Notes: a model not told the origin generated them from the sequence alone. A stretch of DNA of 64,000 nt from Colwellia polaris (GCF_002104515.1 NZ_NBOE01000010.1:97864-161863), one strand, 5' to 3'. Positions 8,416 through 18,465 are shown, counted from the first letter of the stretch. Numbers and translations are program-made.

Positions 8416-9681
8416 GTGCGAAAACCATTAAGTGTTTTTATTGGCTTACGCTATGTGCGAAGTCGTCATAGCAAGGGTTTTTCTTCTTTTATTTCAGCTT
8501 CTTCAACTATAGGTATTGTTATTGGTGTAATGGTGTTGATTGTTGTGTTATCGGCAATGAATGGTTTTGAACGCGCTTTAGCGACACATTTATTATCGAT
8601 TGTACCTCATGCTGAAGTGTTGACTGTTAATGAACCAATAAATAAATGGCCTAAAAATGTTGCGCTGATTCAGCAAAACTCTAATGTTATTGCCGCCGCG
8701 CCTTTTATAAAAACACAGGGCATGATGCAAAAGTCGGCAGCGTTAAAAGGCGTAGAAATACGTGGTGTTGACGTAGCATTAGAACAACAAGTTTCAGCAA
8801 TATCTCGTTATATAATTGCCGGTAGTTGGCAAGATTTATCACTTGAAAATGGCGTTGTGATTGGCGCAGGTGTTGCTCGTAAACTTGCAGTAGAAGTAGG
8901 TGATAAGGTTCAGTTACTATTACCTCCTGCAACGTTAAGTCATCAACAAACGAGTAAAAATCAGCAATTTCCAGTACCAGTTACTCAGCAAGCGACTATT
9001 GTTGGGGTGTTTAAATTTGGCGGTACTATTGACGATACACAAGTCTTTATTAATTTGGCTAAAGCAGGTGAGTTACTGGGTTATAAAGCAGATGAAGTAC
9101 AAGGAATACGTTTAAAAGTAGACGATGTTTTTGCCGCGCCAAGTATTATTCGACAGGTAGCATACAATTTTGATTTTTATGTTTATATGTTGGATTGGAC
9201 ACGTAGCCACGGGCATTTATTTAACGATATTCAGCTCGTGCGTTTAGTGATGTTTATCGTTTTAGTTTTGGTGATTGCAGTAGCCAGTTTTAACATAGTG
9301 TCGACACTTATTATGGCTGTAAACGAGAAGAAATCTGACATTGCTATATTAAAAACCATGGGGGCAAAATCGAGCACCATTATGGCTAGTTTTATGTTTC
9401 AGGGGTTAATGAATGGCATTGTTGGTTGTGCGCTAGGTGCCGCTTTAGGGATTTTAATCTCGCTTAATCTAACCGATATTATCCGTGCGATAGAAGCAAC
9501 GTTATCTGTAGAGTTTTTATCGGCTGATGTATATTTTATTGATTTTTTACCGACATTACTGCGAGAGCAAGATGTAATTAATACGGTTGTTACCGCATTA
9601 ATGATGAGTTTACTTGCAACTATTTACCCAGCATGGCGGGCGACAAAAGTTGAGCCGGCTAAAGTGTTAGGGCAAGCTTAA
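8416..9681 (+). CDS. lolE: Lipoprotein-releasing ABC transporter permease LolE
   Basis: A 421-aa second transmembrane subunit of LolCDE. It shares the LolC architecture: N-terminal RKPLSVFIGLRYVRSRHSKG, a first helix at about 22-45, a periplasmic domain to about 270, then three helices and the C-terminal segment LATIYPAWRATKVEPAKVLG. The GTG start directly abuts the lolD stop and is preceded by GGAGAT at suitable spacing. Assignment as E rather than C rests on its position after lolD and its greater length. It acts as a heterodimer with the upstream LolC in the inner membrane. Confidence 0.9.
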   Translation: MRKPLSVFIGLRYVRSRHSKGFSSFISASSTIGIVIGVMVLIVVLSAMNGFERALATHLLSIVPHAEVLTVNEPINKWPKNVALIQQNSNVIAAAPFIKTQGMMQKSAALKGVEIRGVDVALEQQVSAISRYIIAGSWQDLSLENGVVIGAGVARKLAVEVGDKVQLLLPPATLSHQQTSKNQQFPVPVTQQATIVGVFKFGGTIDDTQVFINLAKAGELLGYKADEVQGIRLKVDDVFAAPSIIRQVAYNFDFYVYMLDWTRSHGHLFNDIQLVRLVMFIVLVLVIAVASFNIVSTLIMAVNEKKSDIAILKTMGAKSSTIMASFMFQGLMNGIVGCALGAALGILISLNLTDIIRAIEATLSVEFLSADVYFIDFLPTLLREQDVINTVVTALMMSLLATIYPAWRATKVEPAKVLGQA

Positions 9682-9762
9682 AACTAAGCCGATATTATAA
9701 AAACTACATTTATAGCTTTTAAAACACGATTAATACTTTTAAAAAATCCGTTTTATAAAACA

Positions 9763-9792
9763 AAAAAATCAGACTTGTTGTCTGATTTTTTA
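9763..9792. terminator. Bidirectional terminator between lolE and the DUF2062 gene
   Basis: Stem AAAAAATCAGAC / GTCTGATTTTTT with a TTGTT loop. The A and T runs on both sides allow termination of the convergent transcripts from either strand. Confidence 0.9.
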
Positions 9793-9832
9793 GTCCATTT
9801 TCATCCGTTTACGTGCTCATAGTTACTCGATA

Positions 9833-10348
9833 TTAACGTCTACGTGCTTGACGCTTTTTCCACTCTTTTGCTACTGAATATCGCCAAATGGTATTTATTG
9901 AGATATAGCCTAAAATAGAAAATATAATGCCAAGTACCACACAGCCTACGATAAAAGCTGGGCCAATAGTTGAAATGCTTTCTGCTAACCATTGCCAGCT
10001 TGCTTCAAAAGCAAATTGTCGAGTTGGTACACCAACAATCCATGTGCCAACGACGTAACAAAAGTAAAAAATTGCAGGCATAGTCAAAGGGTTAGTGATC
10101 CAACAAAGCGCAATGGATAAAGGTAGGTTGGCATGTACTATAATGGCAATGCCTGCCGCTAATATCATTTGAAATGGAACTGGCATAAAGGCAAAAAACA
10201 ACCCTACAGCAAATGCTTTACTAACGGAGTTACGGTTTAAATACCACAAGTTGGCATTATGCAGTAATGCACCGAAAATTTTTAAATGTTTGTTACTTTT
10301 GATTTTTTGATGATCAGGCATCAAACGTTGAATCAATTTTTTCGGCAT
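9833..10348 (-). CDS. DUF2062 membrane protein
   Basis: A 171-aa protein with a basic N-terminus (MPKKLIQRLMPDHQKIKSNK), hydrophobic segments near residues 45-75, 80-105 and 130-155, and a basic tail ending KKRQARRR. The pattern NRNSVSKAFAVGLFFAFMPVPFQ followed by ITNPLTMPAIFYFCYVVG is the hallmark of DUF2062 proteins, whose function is unknown. The gene is divergent from comEC with only 18 bp between the starts, so the promoters must overlap the coding regions or be shared. The DUF2062 assignment is from memory of the family pattern. Confidence 0.82.
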   Translation of the reverse strand: MPKKLIQRLMPDHQKIKSNKHLKIFGALLHNANLWYLNRNSVSKAFAVGLFFAFMPVPFQMILAAGIAIIVHANLPLSIALCWITNPLTMPAIFYFCYVVGTWIVGVPTRQFAFEASWQWLAESISTIGPAFIVGCVVLGIIFSILGYISINTIWRYSVAKEWKKRQARRR

Positions 10349-10366
10349 AAATATACTTAACTTTAT

Positions 10367-12850
10367 ATGGTTAAATGGATATTAATCACTATGGAATGGT
10401 GGCTACTAACATTTTTTATCAGCGCTATTTTGTCATTATTCTTACCCTTAGTGCCAGAGTTTTCTTTGTTACTGATAATATTGATGATGTCTTTAGCACT
10501 TCTTTTTACAGCCAAGTTTAGATTAATGGCTATTTCTGCTATTGCAATAGTGTGGATTTTACTTGCCGGCAGCCAATACAAACATACCTTAAGTCACAAT
10601 AATATTGACCATATAATGTTACATAAGCAAGTTCATCTGATCCAAGGTGAAGTACGTAACATTGTGCATATAAAGTCGGGCAATAGTCGCTTTAACTTTC
10701 TTATAAGCCATTGGGCAGGGCAACCAGTAACTACTCCCTTTTTGGTGCGTTTATCATGGAAAAATGCTGAAAAACCTTTGTTACAAGGTCAACAATGGCA
10801 ATTGGCGGTAAAATTAAAACCTTCGCATGGGCTAGCAAATATAGGTGGGTTTAATTACCAAGTATGGCTAAGGCAACAACAAATAGTTGCTACGGGCTAT
10901 GTTAAGGCAGATAAAAAACCTAAAGCTAAGTTAATAAACATTAAGCGCAATGTTTTGCTTAATGAACAAGTGAGTTGGCGTCAAACCTTATACCAAAAGT
11001 TAACTATTGCTTTGGCAGATGAACCTCTTGGGGGATTAATTCTAGCGTTAGGGTTTGGCGAGCGAGGTAAATTAACGACAGAGCACTGGCAAGTGTTGTC
11101 AGCAACGGCAACACAACATCTTATCGCTATCTCAGGTTTACATATTGGTATTGTCGCCATTGCAAGTTTGATGCTTATAAGATTACTTACTCGACTGTTA
11201 CCGTTGAATTTACTGTTATCTAAACGTTGGCAGCTAAAATTGATGCAACAAAACTTTAGTTATATTGCCGTGCTGTGTAGTTGTTTTATGGCATGGTATT
11301 ACGCCTATTTAGCTGGATTTTCTATTCCGACTTTACGTGCATTGGTTATGTTGCTGTTGTTTTGGGCGCTTAAGGTTTTGCATATTAGGCTTAATTTAAT
11401 ACGTTGGTTTTTATTCGCTATTGTCATTATTGTGTTGATTTGGCCGTTAAGTTTAATTAGTGCCAGTTTTTGGCTTTCAGTTTCAGCATTAGTTATTATT
11501 TTTTCAACATTCGCACGCTTTTCAATACCTAAAGTGCCGTTAGAAGAAGCCTCCAATGTATTGCTTGAAAAGGTACCAGAAAACCCGGTAAATAGAAAAT
11601 TTCGGAAAATTAAAGCTCGAGCCTGGTTGTGGGTTAAAACGCTGCTTATTATGCAATTGGCGTTAACTATGGCTATGTTACCGATTGCCGGCACCTTAAG
11701 TTATCAACTGCCACTTGCGGCATTTTTTGCCAATATTATCGCTGTGCCTTTGATGAGTGTTAGTGTTATTCCTTTAACACTGCTGGCGGTAGTGGTATCG
11801 CCATTTAGTAGTGTATTGTCAGGCTTTATTGTTGATTTTGCATTGCTTTGTTTGTCGTTTGTCTGGCAGTGGTTGAGTTATTTAGCTGATGCAAAGTGGG
11901 CTATGGTTGCTATTTCATATCAGCAAATTCAATTATTGATGATGTTTTTTATTTTTATTGCATTAGCGTTATTTTTTCGTCTCAGTAAAGGTAAGTTTAT
12001 TGCTACTTTGGGCTTATTTGTAATCGCCGTCTCTCTAGAATTATTTAAAAATAGCCAACAACAGACTTGGCAATTATCGGTACTAGACGTTGGACATGGG
12101 CTCGCCATTGTTATTGAGAAAAATAACCATGTTTATATTTATGATACTGGTGCGAGTTACCCGAGCGGTTTTAATATGGCCGATGCGGCGCTATTACCTT
12201 ACTTAGCCCATCAGGGGTATCAATCGATTGATGGCGTTATTATTAGTCACAATGATAATGATCATGCGGGCAGTTTAGAGCAATTAAGAGCAAAAATGCG
12301 TATTGATCACGTTATAGCAAATGACAGTAAACTTAATCCTGATAGGTCTTGTTTGATGGGGCAACGTTTTAGTTGGCAGGGGTTAAGTTTTGAAATGTTA
12401 GCGCCTATAAAACCTGATGGCGATAAAAATGATGACTCATGTGTGGTTGTTGTTGGTGATGGTGTACATAGTGTTTTATTGCCCGGTGACATTTCGGTAA
12501 AGCAAGAAAGGCGGTTATTAAATATAAAGAGCATTCGTAAAAGCTTGAGCAGTGATTTATTGATTGTTCCCCATCATGGCTCTAAGTCATCGTCGAGTCG
12601 CCAATTTTTAACTGCTGTTTCACCTAGTTTTGCGGTATTTAGTGCCGGTTACTTGAACCGTTGGCATATGCCAACAGACGAAATAACCAAGCGCTATAAT
12701 AGGTTTAATATACAAACCTTTAATACTGCTGAGGTCGGCATGGTCACTTTTAAATTTAGTCCAGATAAAGCGAAAAAAACTAACGATGAGAAACATATTG
12801 AAGTGTTGAGTTATCGTGAGAACATGCGCCCATACTGGTTTGTAAATTAG
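10367..12850 (+). CDS. comEC: DNA internalization-related competence protein ComEC/Rec2
   Basis: An 827-aa polytopic inner-membrane channel that takes up single-stranded DNA during natural transformation. The N-terminus has two or three helices and an OB-like DUF4131 region. The competence domain includes the highly conserved block ATQHLIAISGLHIGIVA near residues 250-265. From about 570 a metallo-beta-lactamase-like domain begins (LDVGHGLAIVI, YDTGASY), with the metal motif SHNDNDHAG near 626 and IVPHHGSKSSSS near 735. Length fits full ComEC. The ATG at 10367 is preceded by weak Shine-Dalgarno signal; ATG 10391 is an alternative. The pilin cluster further on provides the likely DNA-capturing pilus. 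Confidence 0.92.
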   Translation: MVKWILITMEWWLLTFFISAILSLFLPLVPEFSLLLIILMMSLALLFTAKFRLMAISAIAIVWILLAGSQYKHTLSHNNIDHIMLHKQVHLIQGEVRNIVHIKSGNSRFNFLISHWAGQPVTTPFLVRLSWKNAEKPLLQGQQWQLAVKLKPSHGLANIGGFNYQVWLRQQQIVATGYVKADKKPKAKLINIKRNVLLNEQVSWRQTLYQKLTIALADEPLGGLILALGFGERGKLTTEHWQVLSATATQHLIAISGLHIGIVAIASLMLIRLLTRLLPLNLLLSKRWQLKLMQQNFSYIAVLCSCFMAWYYAYLAGFSIPTLRALVMLLLFWALKVLHIRLNLIRWFLFAIVIIVLIWPLSLISASFWLSVSALVIIFSTFARFSIPKVPLEEASNVLLEKVPENPVNRKFRKIKARAWLWVKTLLIMQLALTMAMLPIAGTLSYQLPLAAFFANIIAVPLMSVSVIPLTLLAVVVSPFSSVLSGFIVDFALLCLSFVWQWLSYLADAKWAMVAISYQQIQLLMMFFIFIALALFFRLSKGKFIATLGLFVIAVSLELFKNSQQQTWQLSVLDVGHGLAIVIEKNNHVYIYDTGASYPSGFNMADAALLPYLAHQGYQSIDGVIISHNDNDHAGSLEQLRAKMRIDHVIANDSKLNPDRSCLMGQRFSWQGLSFEMLAPIKPDGDKNDDSCVVVVGDGVHSVLLPGDISVKQERRLLNIKSIRKSLSSDLLIVPHHGSKSSSSRQFLTAVSPSFAVFSAGYLNRWHMPTDEITKRYNRFNIQTFNTAEVGMVTFKFSPDKAKKTNDEKHIEVLSYRENMRPYWFVN

Positions 12851-13016
12851 GTAGGTGGGCAATAGTTTTACCGTAATTAATAGGTTTTTATCGCTGATGA
12901 AAGTTTATCGGTTGGTTGATTGGTAAAATAGCGTTAAAATACTCAGATAATTTAATATCTATAATTAAAGTAATCCCTTAGGGATGATATTTTTTGATAA
13001 CGTATTGAGAGTATGA

Positions 13017-14780
13017 ATGTCGACAAAACCCCAACAACTGACTACAAAAGATACCACGCGAAAAAACTTTAAGCGCCTTTTGGGTTACGCCAAAATTTAC
13101 AAAGCGGCTGCTGTTGTATCTATTCTAGGCATGCTTGGTTATGCCGCTATCGACAGTTTTGTTTTTTCACAGCTTCAGCCCCTTATCGATAAAGGCTTAG
13201 ACGGCCAAGATCCTGAATTTATGAAGTGGGCACCCTTTGTCATTGTTATTATGTTCATTCTTCGCGGTATTTGTCACTTTGCGGGTAATTATACTTTGGC
13301 TTGGTTGGGGAATAATGTTGTTGCTAATATACGCCAAGAGCTATTTGAACATGTTATGTCAATGCCGGTTGCTTACCATGATAAAGAATCAACAGGGAGT
13401 TTGATCTCAAAATTAACCTTTGATACAGAGCAAGTGCTTAGTGCGGTTTCTAAAGCTTTACTGACCTTGGTTCAGCAAGGGGCTTTTGTGTTAGGTTTGC
13501 TTATTGTTATGTTTTATAACAGTTGGCAGTTAGCGTCGATTTTTTTACTGATCACACCTGTTATTGCCGGCATAGTCACAGTGGTTTCTGGTCGTTTTCG
13601 CAAAATAAGTAAAGGTATTCAAAATGCCATGGGCGAAGTGACCACGGCGGCAGAGCAAACTTTTAATGGCCATAAAGTGGTATTAACCTTTGATGGCCAA
13701 GAGCGAGAGTTTGCTCGCTTTTCTAAAATTAATAGACAAAATCGTCAACAACGTATGAAAATGGTAGCAACCCAAGCGGCTAGTGTTCCGGTTATTCAAA
13801 TTATAGCGTCGTTTGCTTTAGCATTTGTTTTGTATGTTGCTAATTTAGACTCGATGCGAGCTGACATTTCTGCCGGTGTATTTATGACAATATTAATGTG
13901 TATGGTTACGCTGCTTCGTCCGCTTAAATTACTAACAACGGTTAATAGCGAATTTCAAAAGGGTATGGCCGCTTGTGTCAGTATTTTTGGCGTGCTTGAT
14001 CAAAAAACAGAACACGACACCGGCACGTTATCAATTGAACGAGCAAAAGGTACATTGGCGTTTGAACATGTTAATTTCTTTTATAATGATGACGAAGAAA
14101 AACAAGCACTAACCGATTTAAGTTTTACGGCAAATGTTGGCGAAACGGTTGCTTTAGTTGGGCGTTCAGGTAGCGGTAAATCTACGGCTAGTTCGTTATT
14201 GTTACGATTTTATAATGCGACATCAGGCAAGGTTTTAATTGATGGGCAAGATATTAAAGACTACAAATTAAAAGATTTACGTAAACAATTTGCTTACGTT
14301 TCGCAACAAGTTGTGCTGTTTAATGACTCTATTGCCAATAATATAGCTTACGGAAAACCTGAAGCTACACGTGAAGAAATTGAAGATGCTGCCCGTAAAG
14401 CGCATGTTATGGAGTTTGTTGAAGCGTTACCTGAAGGGCTAGAGACAAATATTGGTGACAATGGCGCTATGTTATCGGGTGGACAACGTCAACGCGTGGC
14501 TATAGCACGAGCTTTATTATGTGATGCACCATTTTTAATTCTAGATGAAGCTACCAGCGCACTTGATACTGAGTCTGAACGCCACATTCAAGATGCCTTA
14601 AGCATATTACAGAAGAATCGTACTTGTATCGTTATTGCCCATCGTTTATCCACCATAGAAAGTGCCGATAAAATTATTGTTATGGAGCAAGGAAAAATTA
14701 AAGAGCAGGGCGACCACCCAACATTATTAGCGTTAAACGGCGCTTATGCTCAACTACATAAATTTCAATTTGGTGATTAA
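13017..14780 (+). CDS. msbA: Lipid A export ABC transporter, ATP-binding/permease MsbA
   Basis: A 587-aa half-transporter that forms a homodimer and flips core-lipid A across the inner membrane. Six transmembrane helices occupy roughly residues 20-310. The nucleotide-binding domain follows, with Walker A GRSGSGKST near 383-391, signature [16 protein letters not shown], Walker B FLILDEATSALD and the switch His in IAHRLST. Length matches MsbA (582 in E. coli). lpxK begins 38 bp downstream, the usual msbA-lpxK arrangement linking lipid A phosphorylation to its export, with ycaR and kdsB after that. Confidence 0.95.
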   Translation: MSTKPQQLTTKDTTRKNFKRLLGYAKIYKAAAVVSILGMLGYAAIDSFVFSQLQPLIDKGLDGQDPEFMKWAPFVIVIMFILRGICHFAGNYTLAWLGNNVVANIRQELFEHVMSMPVAYHDKESTGSLISKLTFDTEQVLSAVSKALLTLVQQGAFVLGLLIVMFYNSWQLASIFLLITPVIAGIVTVVSGRFRKISKGIQNAMGEVTTAAEQTFNGHKVVLTFDGQEREFARFSKINRQNRQQRMKMVATQAASVPVIQIIASFALAFVLYVANLDSMRADISAGVFMTILMCMVTLLRPLKLLTTVNSEFQKGMAACVSIFGVLDQKTEHDTGTLSIERAKGTLAFEHVNFFYNDDEEKQALTDLSFTANVGETVALVGRSGSGKSTASSLLLRFYNATSGKVLIDGQDIKDYKLKDLRKQFAYVSQQVVLFNDSIANNIAYGKPEATREEIEDAARKAHVMEFVEALPEGLETNIGDNGAMLSGGQRQRVAIARALLCDAPFLILDEATSALDTESERHIQDALSILQKNRTCIVIAHRLSTIESADKIIVMEQGKIKEQGDHPTLLALNGAYAQLHKFQFGD

Positions 14781-14818
14781 CAGGTTATGTATTACTTGAA
14801 TGGTTGCGGCAAATAATA

Positions 14819-15871
14819 ATGCGATTAATTGAAAAAGTATGGTTTCAAGGGCATGTGGCTAAATGGCTATACGTGCCGCTATTGTTTCCATTAACGGTTA
14901 TGTTCGCCATCATCAGTTTTTTGCGCCGAATAGCGTACCAAGTTGGACTACTAAAGCGTATTAAGATTTCAGTTCCTATTGTGGTGGTTGGCAATATTGG
15001 CATTGGCGGTAATGGGAAAACACCTACCACGTTATATTTGGTTGAAAAGCTTACTGAACAAGGGTTAAAGGTTGGGGTGGTAAGTCGTGGTTATGGTTCA
15101 AAAGCGCCGCACTACCCTTATCAAGTTAGTCATGAAAGTAATGCAGAACAGGCTGGCGATGAACCTTTATTAATCTTTAAGCGAACGGGTGTTCCTGTGG
15201 TGATTGGCGCTGATAGAGTGCAAGCATGTCAGCGCTTGGTTGATTTAGGCTGCGAATTAATAATTGCAGATGATGGCTTGCAACATTATCGCTTAGCAAG
15301 AGATTTCGAATTTGTTGTAGTTGATGGCAAGCGCTTGTTTGGCAACGGCTTATTATTACCTTCAGGACCATTGCGCGAAACAACTTCACGAATAAATAGT
15401 GCTAACTGTGTGATTGTAAATGGCGAGAGTTCATGGCCGTGTAACGGCAGTAAACTTTCGATACCTGTATTAACGATGCAGTTAAAAGCTAAGCAAGTTA
15501 TTAATGTTAAAAGTGGTGTGGTAATTGCGCTAGAAACTTTTTTAACCACACAATTAACCCGTGATAAAACCATTAATGCCTTAGCAGGTATTGGCGATCC
15601 TCAGCGGTTTTTTAATACGCTTGAACATCTCGGTTTTAATTTAGCCTTGGCTAAGGGCTTTATTGATCATCAAGCTTTTACTGCTGATGATTTACAGGCG
15701 TTTTCTCAAGATATACCGTTATTAATGACAGAAAAAGATGCGGTTAAATGTGCTGGATTTGCTCAAGATAATTTTTGGTATTTGCCTGTAGATGCAGATT
15801 TCTCAACTAATAACGAATTAATTTCAAACGTTATTAATAATATTGTAAGGCTTGTTCCAAAAAGCATATAG
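14819..15871 (+). CDS. lpxK: Tetraacyldisaccharide 4'-kinase
   Basis: LpxK phosphorylates the 4' position of the tetraacyldisaccharide to give lipid IVA, at the inner face of the inner membrane. There is a hydrophobic N-terminal helix at about 18-38, then VVVVGNIGIGGNGKTPTT carrying the unusual P-loop GGNGKTPT, and the conserved blocks VVSRGYGSKAPHYP, DEPLLIFKRTGVPVVIG and IIADDGLQHYRL. I place the start at ATG 14819 (MRLIEKVWF), aligning with the known MIEKIW start, rather than the in-frame TTG at 14804. The protein is then 350 aa. It follows msbA in the same transcript. Confidence 0.94.
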   Translation: MRLIEKVWFQGHVAKWLYVPLLFPLTVMFAIISFLRRIAYQVGLLKRIKISVPIVVVGNIGIGGNGKTPTTLYLVEKLTEQGLKVGVVSRGYGSKAPHYPYQVSHESNAEQAGDEPLLIFKRTGVPVVIGADRVQACQRLVDLGCELIIADDGLQHYRLARDFEFVVVDGKRLFGNGLLLPSGPLRETTSRINSANCVIVNGESSWPCNGSKLSIPVLTMQLKAKQVINVKSGVVIALETFLTTQLTRDKTINALAGIGDPQRFFNTLEHLGFNLALAKGFIDHQAFTADDLQAFSQDIPLLMTEKDAVKCAGFAQDNFWYLPVDADFSTNNELISNVINNIVRLVPKSI

Positions 15872-16041
15872 GCTATTGCCAATGTTAAAAATAAAGCCTT
15901 ATGCATAACAATAAATAAAATTGAGCTTAAATTAAACGCATGAACGCTATGCAGTAGCTATTCGTATTAATTATGAGCTTTAATCAACATTAACACCTGA
16001 TAACTATTTATTAGGTAATAAGAGACTTAAGAGAGAGAATA

Positions 16042-16224
16042 ATGGCGTTTGATACTAAATTAATGGAAATCCTAGCGTGCCCAGTTTGTAAAGGAAAGTT
16101 AGATTACAACAAAGAGCAACAAACGTTAATTTGTAAGTTTGACCGTTTATCTTATGCAATAGAAAAAGATATTCCCGTGTTACTTGAAAGTGAAGCGCGT
16201 CGCATTAGCGCGGATGACGTTTAA
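16042..16224 (+). CDS. ycaR: UPF0434/Trm112-like small zinc-ribbon protein
   Basis: A 60-aa protein of the YcaR/UPF0434 family ([20 protein letters not shown], then [17 protein letters not shown]). It carries one CPVC knuckle at residues 13-16 and a lone Cys at 31, so the second half of a four-Cys zinc ribbon is incomplete, as in relatives. Family members resemble Trm112, an activator of methyltransferases, but no role is established here. The AGAGAGAA region just upstream is a good Shine-Dalgarno. The lpxK-ycaR-kdsB order is conserved in enterics, and the 170-bp gap before it may hold a promoter. Confidence 0.88.
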   Translation: MAFDTKLMEILACPVCKGKLDYNKEQQTLICKFDRLSYAIEKDIPVLLESEARRISADDV

Positions 16225-16309
16225 CTTTTTACTAAAATTAGAAATGCCATGCTGAGTTAATTTATGCTGAGTTATGTCGTATAAAAAATATAAGTTTAAA
16301 GAGGTTTTT

Positions 16310-17074
16310 ATGTCATTTGTGGTAGTGATCCCTGCTAGGTTTGAATCGTCACGTTTACCGGGTAAGGTACTTGCTGATATCGCTGGCAAGCCGATGATCC
16401 AATGGGTTGTGGAAAAGGCCTTAGCGAGTGGCGCAGAGCAAGTTATTGTAGCAACAGATAACGATGAAGTTGCTCGCGTGGTTAAAAGCTTTGGCGGTGA
16501 AGTTTGTAAAACCCGTGCTGATCATCAGTCGGGCACTGAACGTCTAGCTGAAGTTATGCAAACTTATCAGTTTTCAGATCAGCAAGTTATTGTTAACGTG
16601 CAAGGAGATGAGCCATTTATTCCAGTTGAAAATATTGCTCAAGTTGCAGAAAACTTATCAAATCAAAACCAAGCTAGAATGGCAACGTTAGCGATGAAAA
16701 TTGATAATGTCGAAGAAGCACTTAACCCTAATGCGGTTAAAGTGTTATGCGATAGAAATGGTTATGCAATGTACTTTAGCCGTGCGACTATACCGTACGA
16801 CCGTGAACGTTTTCTCAATAATGACAATATAAATGCCATTGGTGACTACTATCTCCGTCATATTGGTATTTATGCTTATCGTGCCGGTTTTATTAAAGAT
16901 TATGTTCAGTGGCCAGCAAGCCAATTAGAGCAAGTTGAATCTTTAGAGCAACTGCGAGTACTTTGGCAAGGTGAAAAAATTCACGTTGCGGTAGCTAATA
17001 CTCGTTTGGAAGTGGAAGGTGTAGACACACCAGAAGACTTAGAAAAAGCACGTGCTTACGCCCAAGCGTTATAG
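16310..17074 (+). CDS. kdsB: 3-deoxy-manno-octulosonate cytidylyltransferase (CMP-KDO synthetase)
   Basis: KdsB activates KDO with CTP to give CMP-KDO for the LPS inner core. The N-terminal nucleotidyltransferase signature [17 protein letters not shown] is followed by [21 protein letters not shown], and the metal-binding NVQGDEPFI. Start ATG 16310 ([10 protein letters not shown]) has AAAGAGG five bases upstream. The in-frame ATG at 16274 would add 12 residues absent from the family. The resulting 254 aa agree with the roughly 248-aa enzyme. A terminator follows, closing the LPS gene group. Confidence 0.94.
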   Translation: MSFVVVIPARFESSRLPGKVLADIAGKPMIQWVVEKALASGAEQVIVATDNDEVARVVKSFGGEVCKTRADHQSGTERLAEVMQTYQFSDQQVIVNVQGDEPFIPVENIAQVAENLSNQNQARMATLAMKIDNVEEALNPNAVKVLCDRNGYAMYFSRATIPYDRERFLNNDNINAIGDYYLRHIGIYAYRAGFIKDYVQWPASQLEQVESLEQLRVLWQGEKIHVAVANTRLEVEGVDTPEDLEKARAYAQAL

Positions 17075-17092
17075 CATTGAAAAACAATGATG

Positions 17093-17116
17093 AAGAGGCA
17101 ATAAGCCTCTTTTTTA
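17093..17116 (+). terminator. Rho-independent terminator after kdsB
   Basis: Stem AAGAGGC / GCCTCTT with an AATAA loop, followed by a T-rich run, 20 nt past the kdsB stop. Confidence 0.88.
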
Positions 17117-17225
17117 TTATCTCTTTGAAATGTTAAACCCAAGTTGTATGTTTCAGCAATTTACTATGTAGATATAAATTGTAATTTATCGTTTAGTTAG
17201 ATGTACCTATAAGGTTTTTAGTTTA

Positions 17226-18047
17226 ATGGCACTTAGCAAGAAAAAAGCGCGCTGGTTGATGGCAAGAAAAGGCTTTTTTGACATGTTACCTCTCAACTTA
17301 GCAGTTTTGCCTTGGGGAATTCTGTGTGGCTCTTTAGCTGTTCAACGTGATTTTTCGGCTCTCGAAGCTATCCTCATGCCCTTGATAGTTTTTGCTGGCT
17401 CAGCACAGCTTGTTGCGATTGAATTAATCGCCAATAACGCTTCGCTGGCGACTATTTTATTTACTACTTTTATTATTAGTTCGCGACATTTTTTATATGG
17501 CTTGGCGTTACGAGATAAGTTAAAAGTTCTACCAACGAAGTGGCGTTATGGACTTGGCTTTTTATTGACCGATGAATTATTTGCGCTGTCGAGTCATAGT
17601 AAGTCGTTTGTTGGGCAATTAAGGCTGATTTATGCCGTAGTGGCTGGTGGCAGTTTCTATGTGTTTTGGCTGTTATGGAATGTAGCAGGGGTTATTGCTG
17701 GCAGTTACCTTCCTGACTTAACCCATTTAGGTTTAGATTTTGCCATTGCGGTGACTTTTATTGCCCTAGTTATTCCTACGGTTATTAATTTGCCTATTTT
17801 GGTAACAGTAATAGTGGCTGCTATTTTGTCTGTTGTATTTAAGTTAATGGCATTTGAATTAGATTTAGTTGCTGCGGCATTAATTGCCATGTATTGCGGT
17901 TACCTTACCGACAGATTTCAGCATAAACATAAAAGAGTCGATAAGCCTGACGATAACGACAGCCTTGACGAGACACATAATGAGAGCAGCAGTGACAATG
18001 TAACAAGTAAAAAACATTCATCTTTATCCGTTGAGGATAAGCTATGA
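17226..18047 (+). CDS. azlC: AzlC-family branched-chain amino acid permease subunit
   Basis: A 273-aa membrane protein with about six hydrophobic segments across residues 15-222. AzlC-family landmarks include DMLPLNLAVLPWGILCG, VFAGSAQLVAIELI and SSRHFLYGLALR. AzlC pairs with the small AzlD, whose gene follows with a 4-bp overlap (ATGA), to export branched-chain amino acids. The last 45 residues are strongly hydrophilic and Asp/Ser/Lys-rich (HKHKRVDKPDDNDSLDE and onward). This tail is longer than I expect for the family and probably cytosolic. Substrate is inferred from family only. Confidence 0.88.
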   Translation: MALSKKKARWLMARKGFFDMLPLNLAVLPWGILCGSLAVQRDFSALEAILMPLIVFAGSAQLVAIELIANNASLATILFTTFIISSRHFLYGLALRDKLKVLPTKWRYGLGFLLTDELFALSSHSKSFVGQLRLIYAVVAGGSFYVFWLLWNVAGVIAGSYLPDLTHLGLDFAIAVTFIALVIPTVINLPILVTVIVAAILSVVFKLMAFELDLVAAALIAMYCGYLTDRFQHKHKRVDKPDDNDSLDETHNESSSDNVTSKKHSSLSVEDKL

Positions 18048-18361
18048 CATTACTGACGATTGTGTTGATGGCGCTGATCACGTTTACTACCCGTTATCTC
18101 TTCATTCATCCACGTTTACCTGTGCGCCTAGGCGCAAAAATGGCAAAACTATTAAGCTTTAGTGCACCCGCAGTATTAACGGCTATTTGGGTGCCTATTA
18201 TTTTTGTTCAACAGGGTGAGTTAAGTGTTTCGTTACAAAACCCTTATTTAATTTCAGCGACCTTGGCAGTATTAACCGCAGCCAAAACTAAAAGCATTTA
18301 TTTCACCATGTTTATTGGTTTAATTACCTTTGTTTTAAGTCGATATTTGTTAAGCGTATAG
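18044..18361 (+). CDS. azlD: AzlD-family small transport subunit
   Basis: A 105-aa hydrophobic protein with three or four helices, starting MTLLTIVLMALITFTTRYLF. The early TRYLF and the conserved FSAPAVLTAIWVPI are typical of AzlD. It overlaps azlC by 4 bp, indicating translational coupling and joint function as a two-part branched-chain amino acid exporter. Without the neighbour the small size would make assignment weaker; the AzlC partner makes it firm. Confidence 0.88.
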   Translation: MTLLTIVLMALITFTTRYLFIHPRLPVRLGAKMAKLLSFSAPAVLTAIWVPIIFVQQGELSVSLQNPYLISATLAVLTAAKTKSIYFTMFIGLITFVLSRYLLSV

Positions 18362-18432
18362 CTTATTAATCGTTTACGTCTAACCATTGAACTGTGCTTT
18401 TAGGATACATTACGCCGTTATCTGAGAATTTT

Positions 18433-18465
18433 CTCGCCTTAAATGTTTACACAATTTAAGACGAG
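18433..18465. terminator. Hairpin between convergent azlD and acyltransferase genes
   Basis: Arms CTCGcCTTAAAT and ATTTAAGaCGAG (one mismatch) with a 9-nt loop. There is no clear T-run, so it may be a weak bidirectional terminator or a Rho-related 3' structure. Confidence 0.5.
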
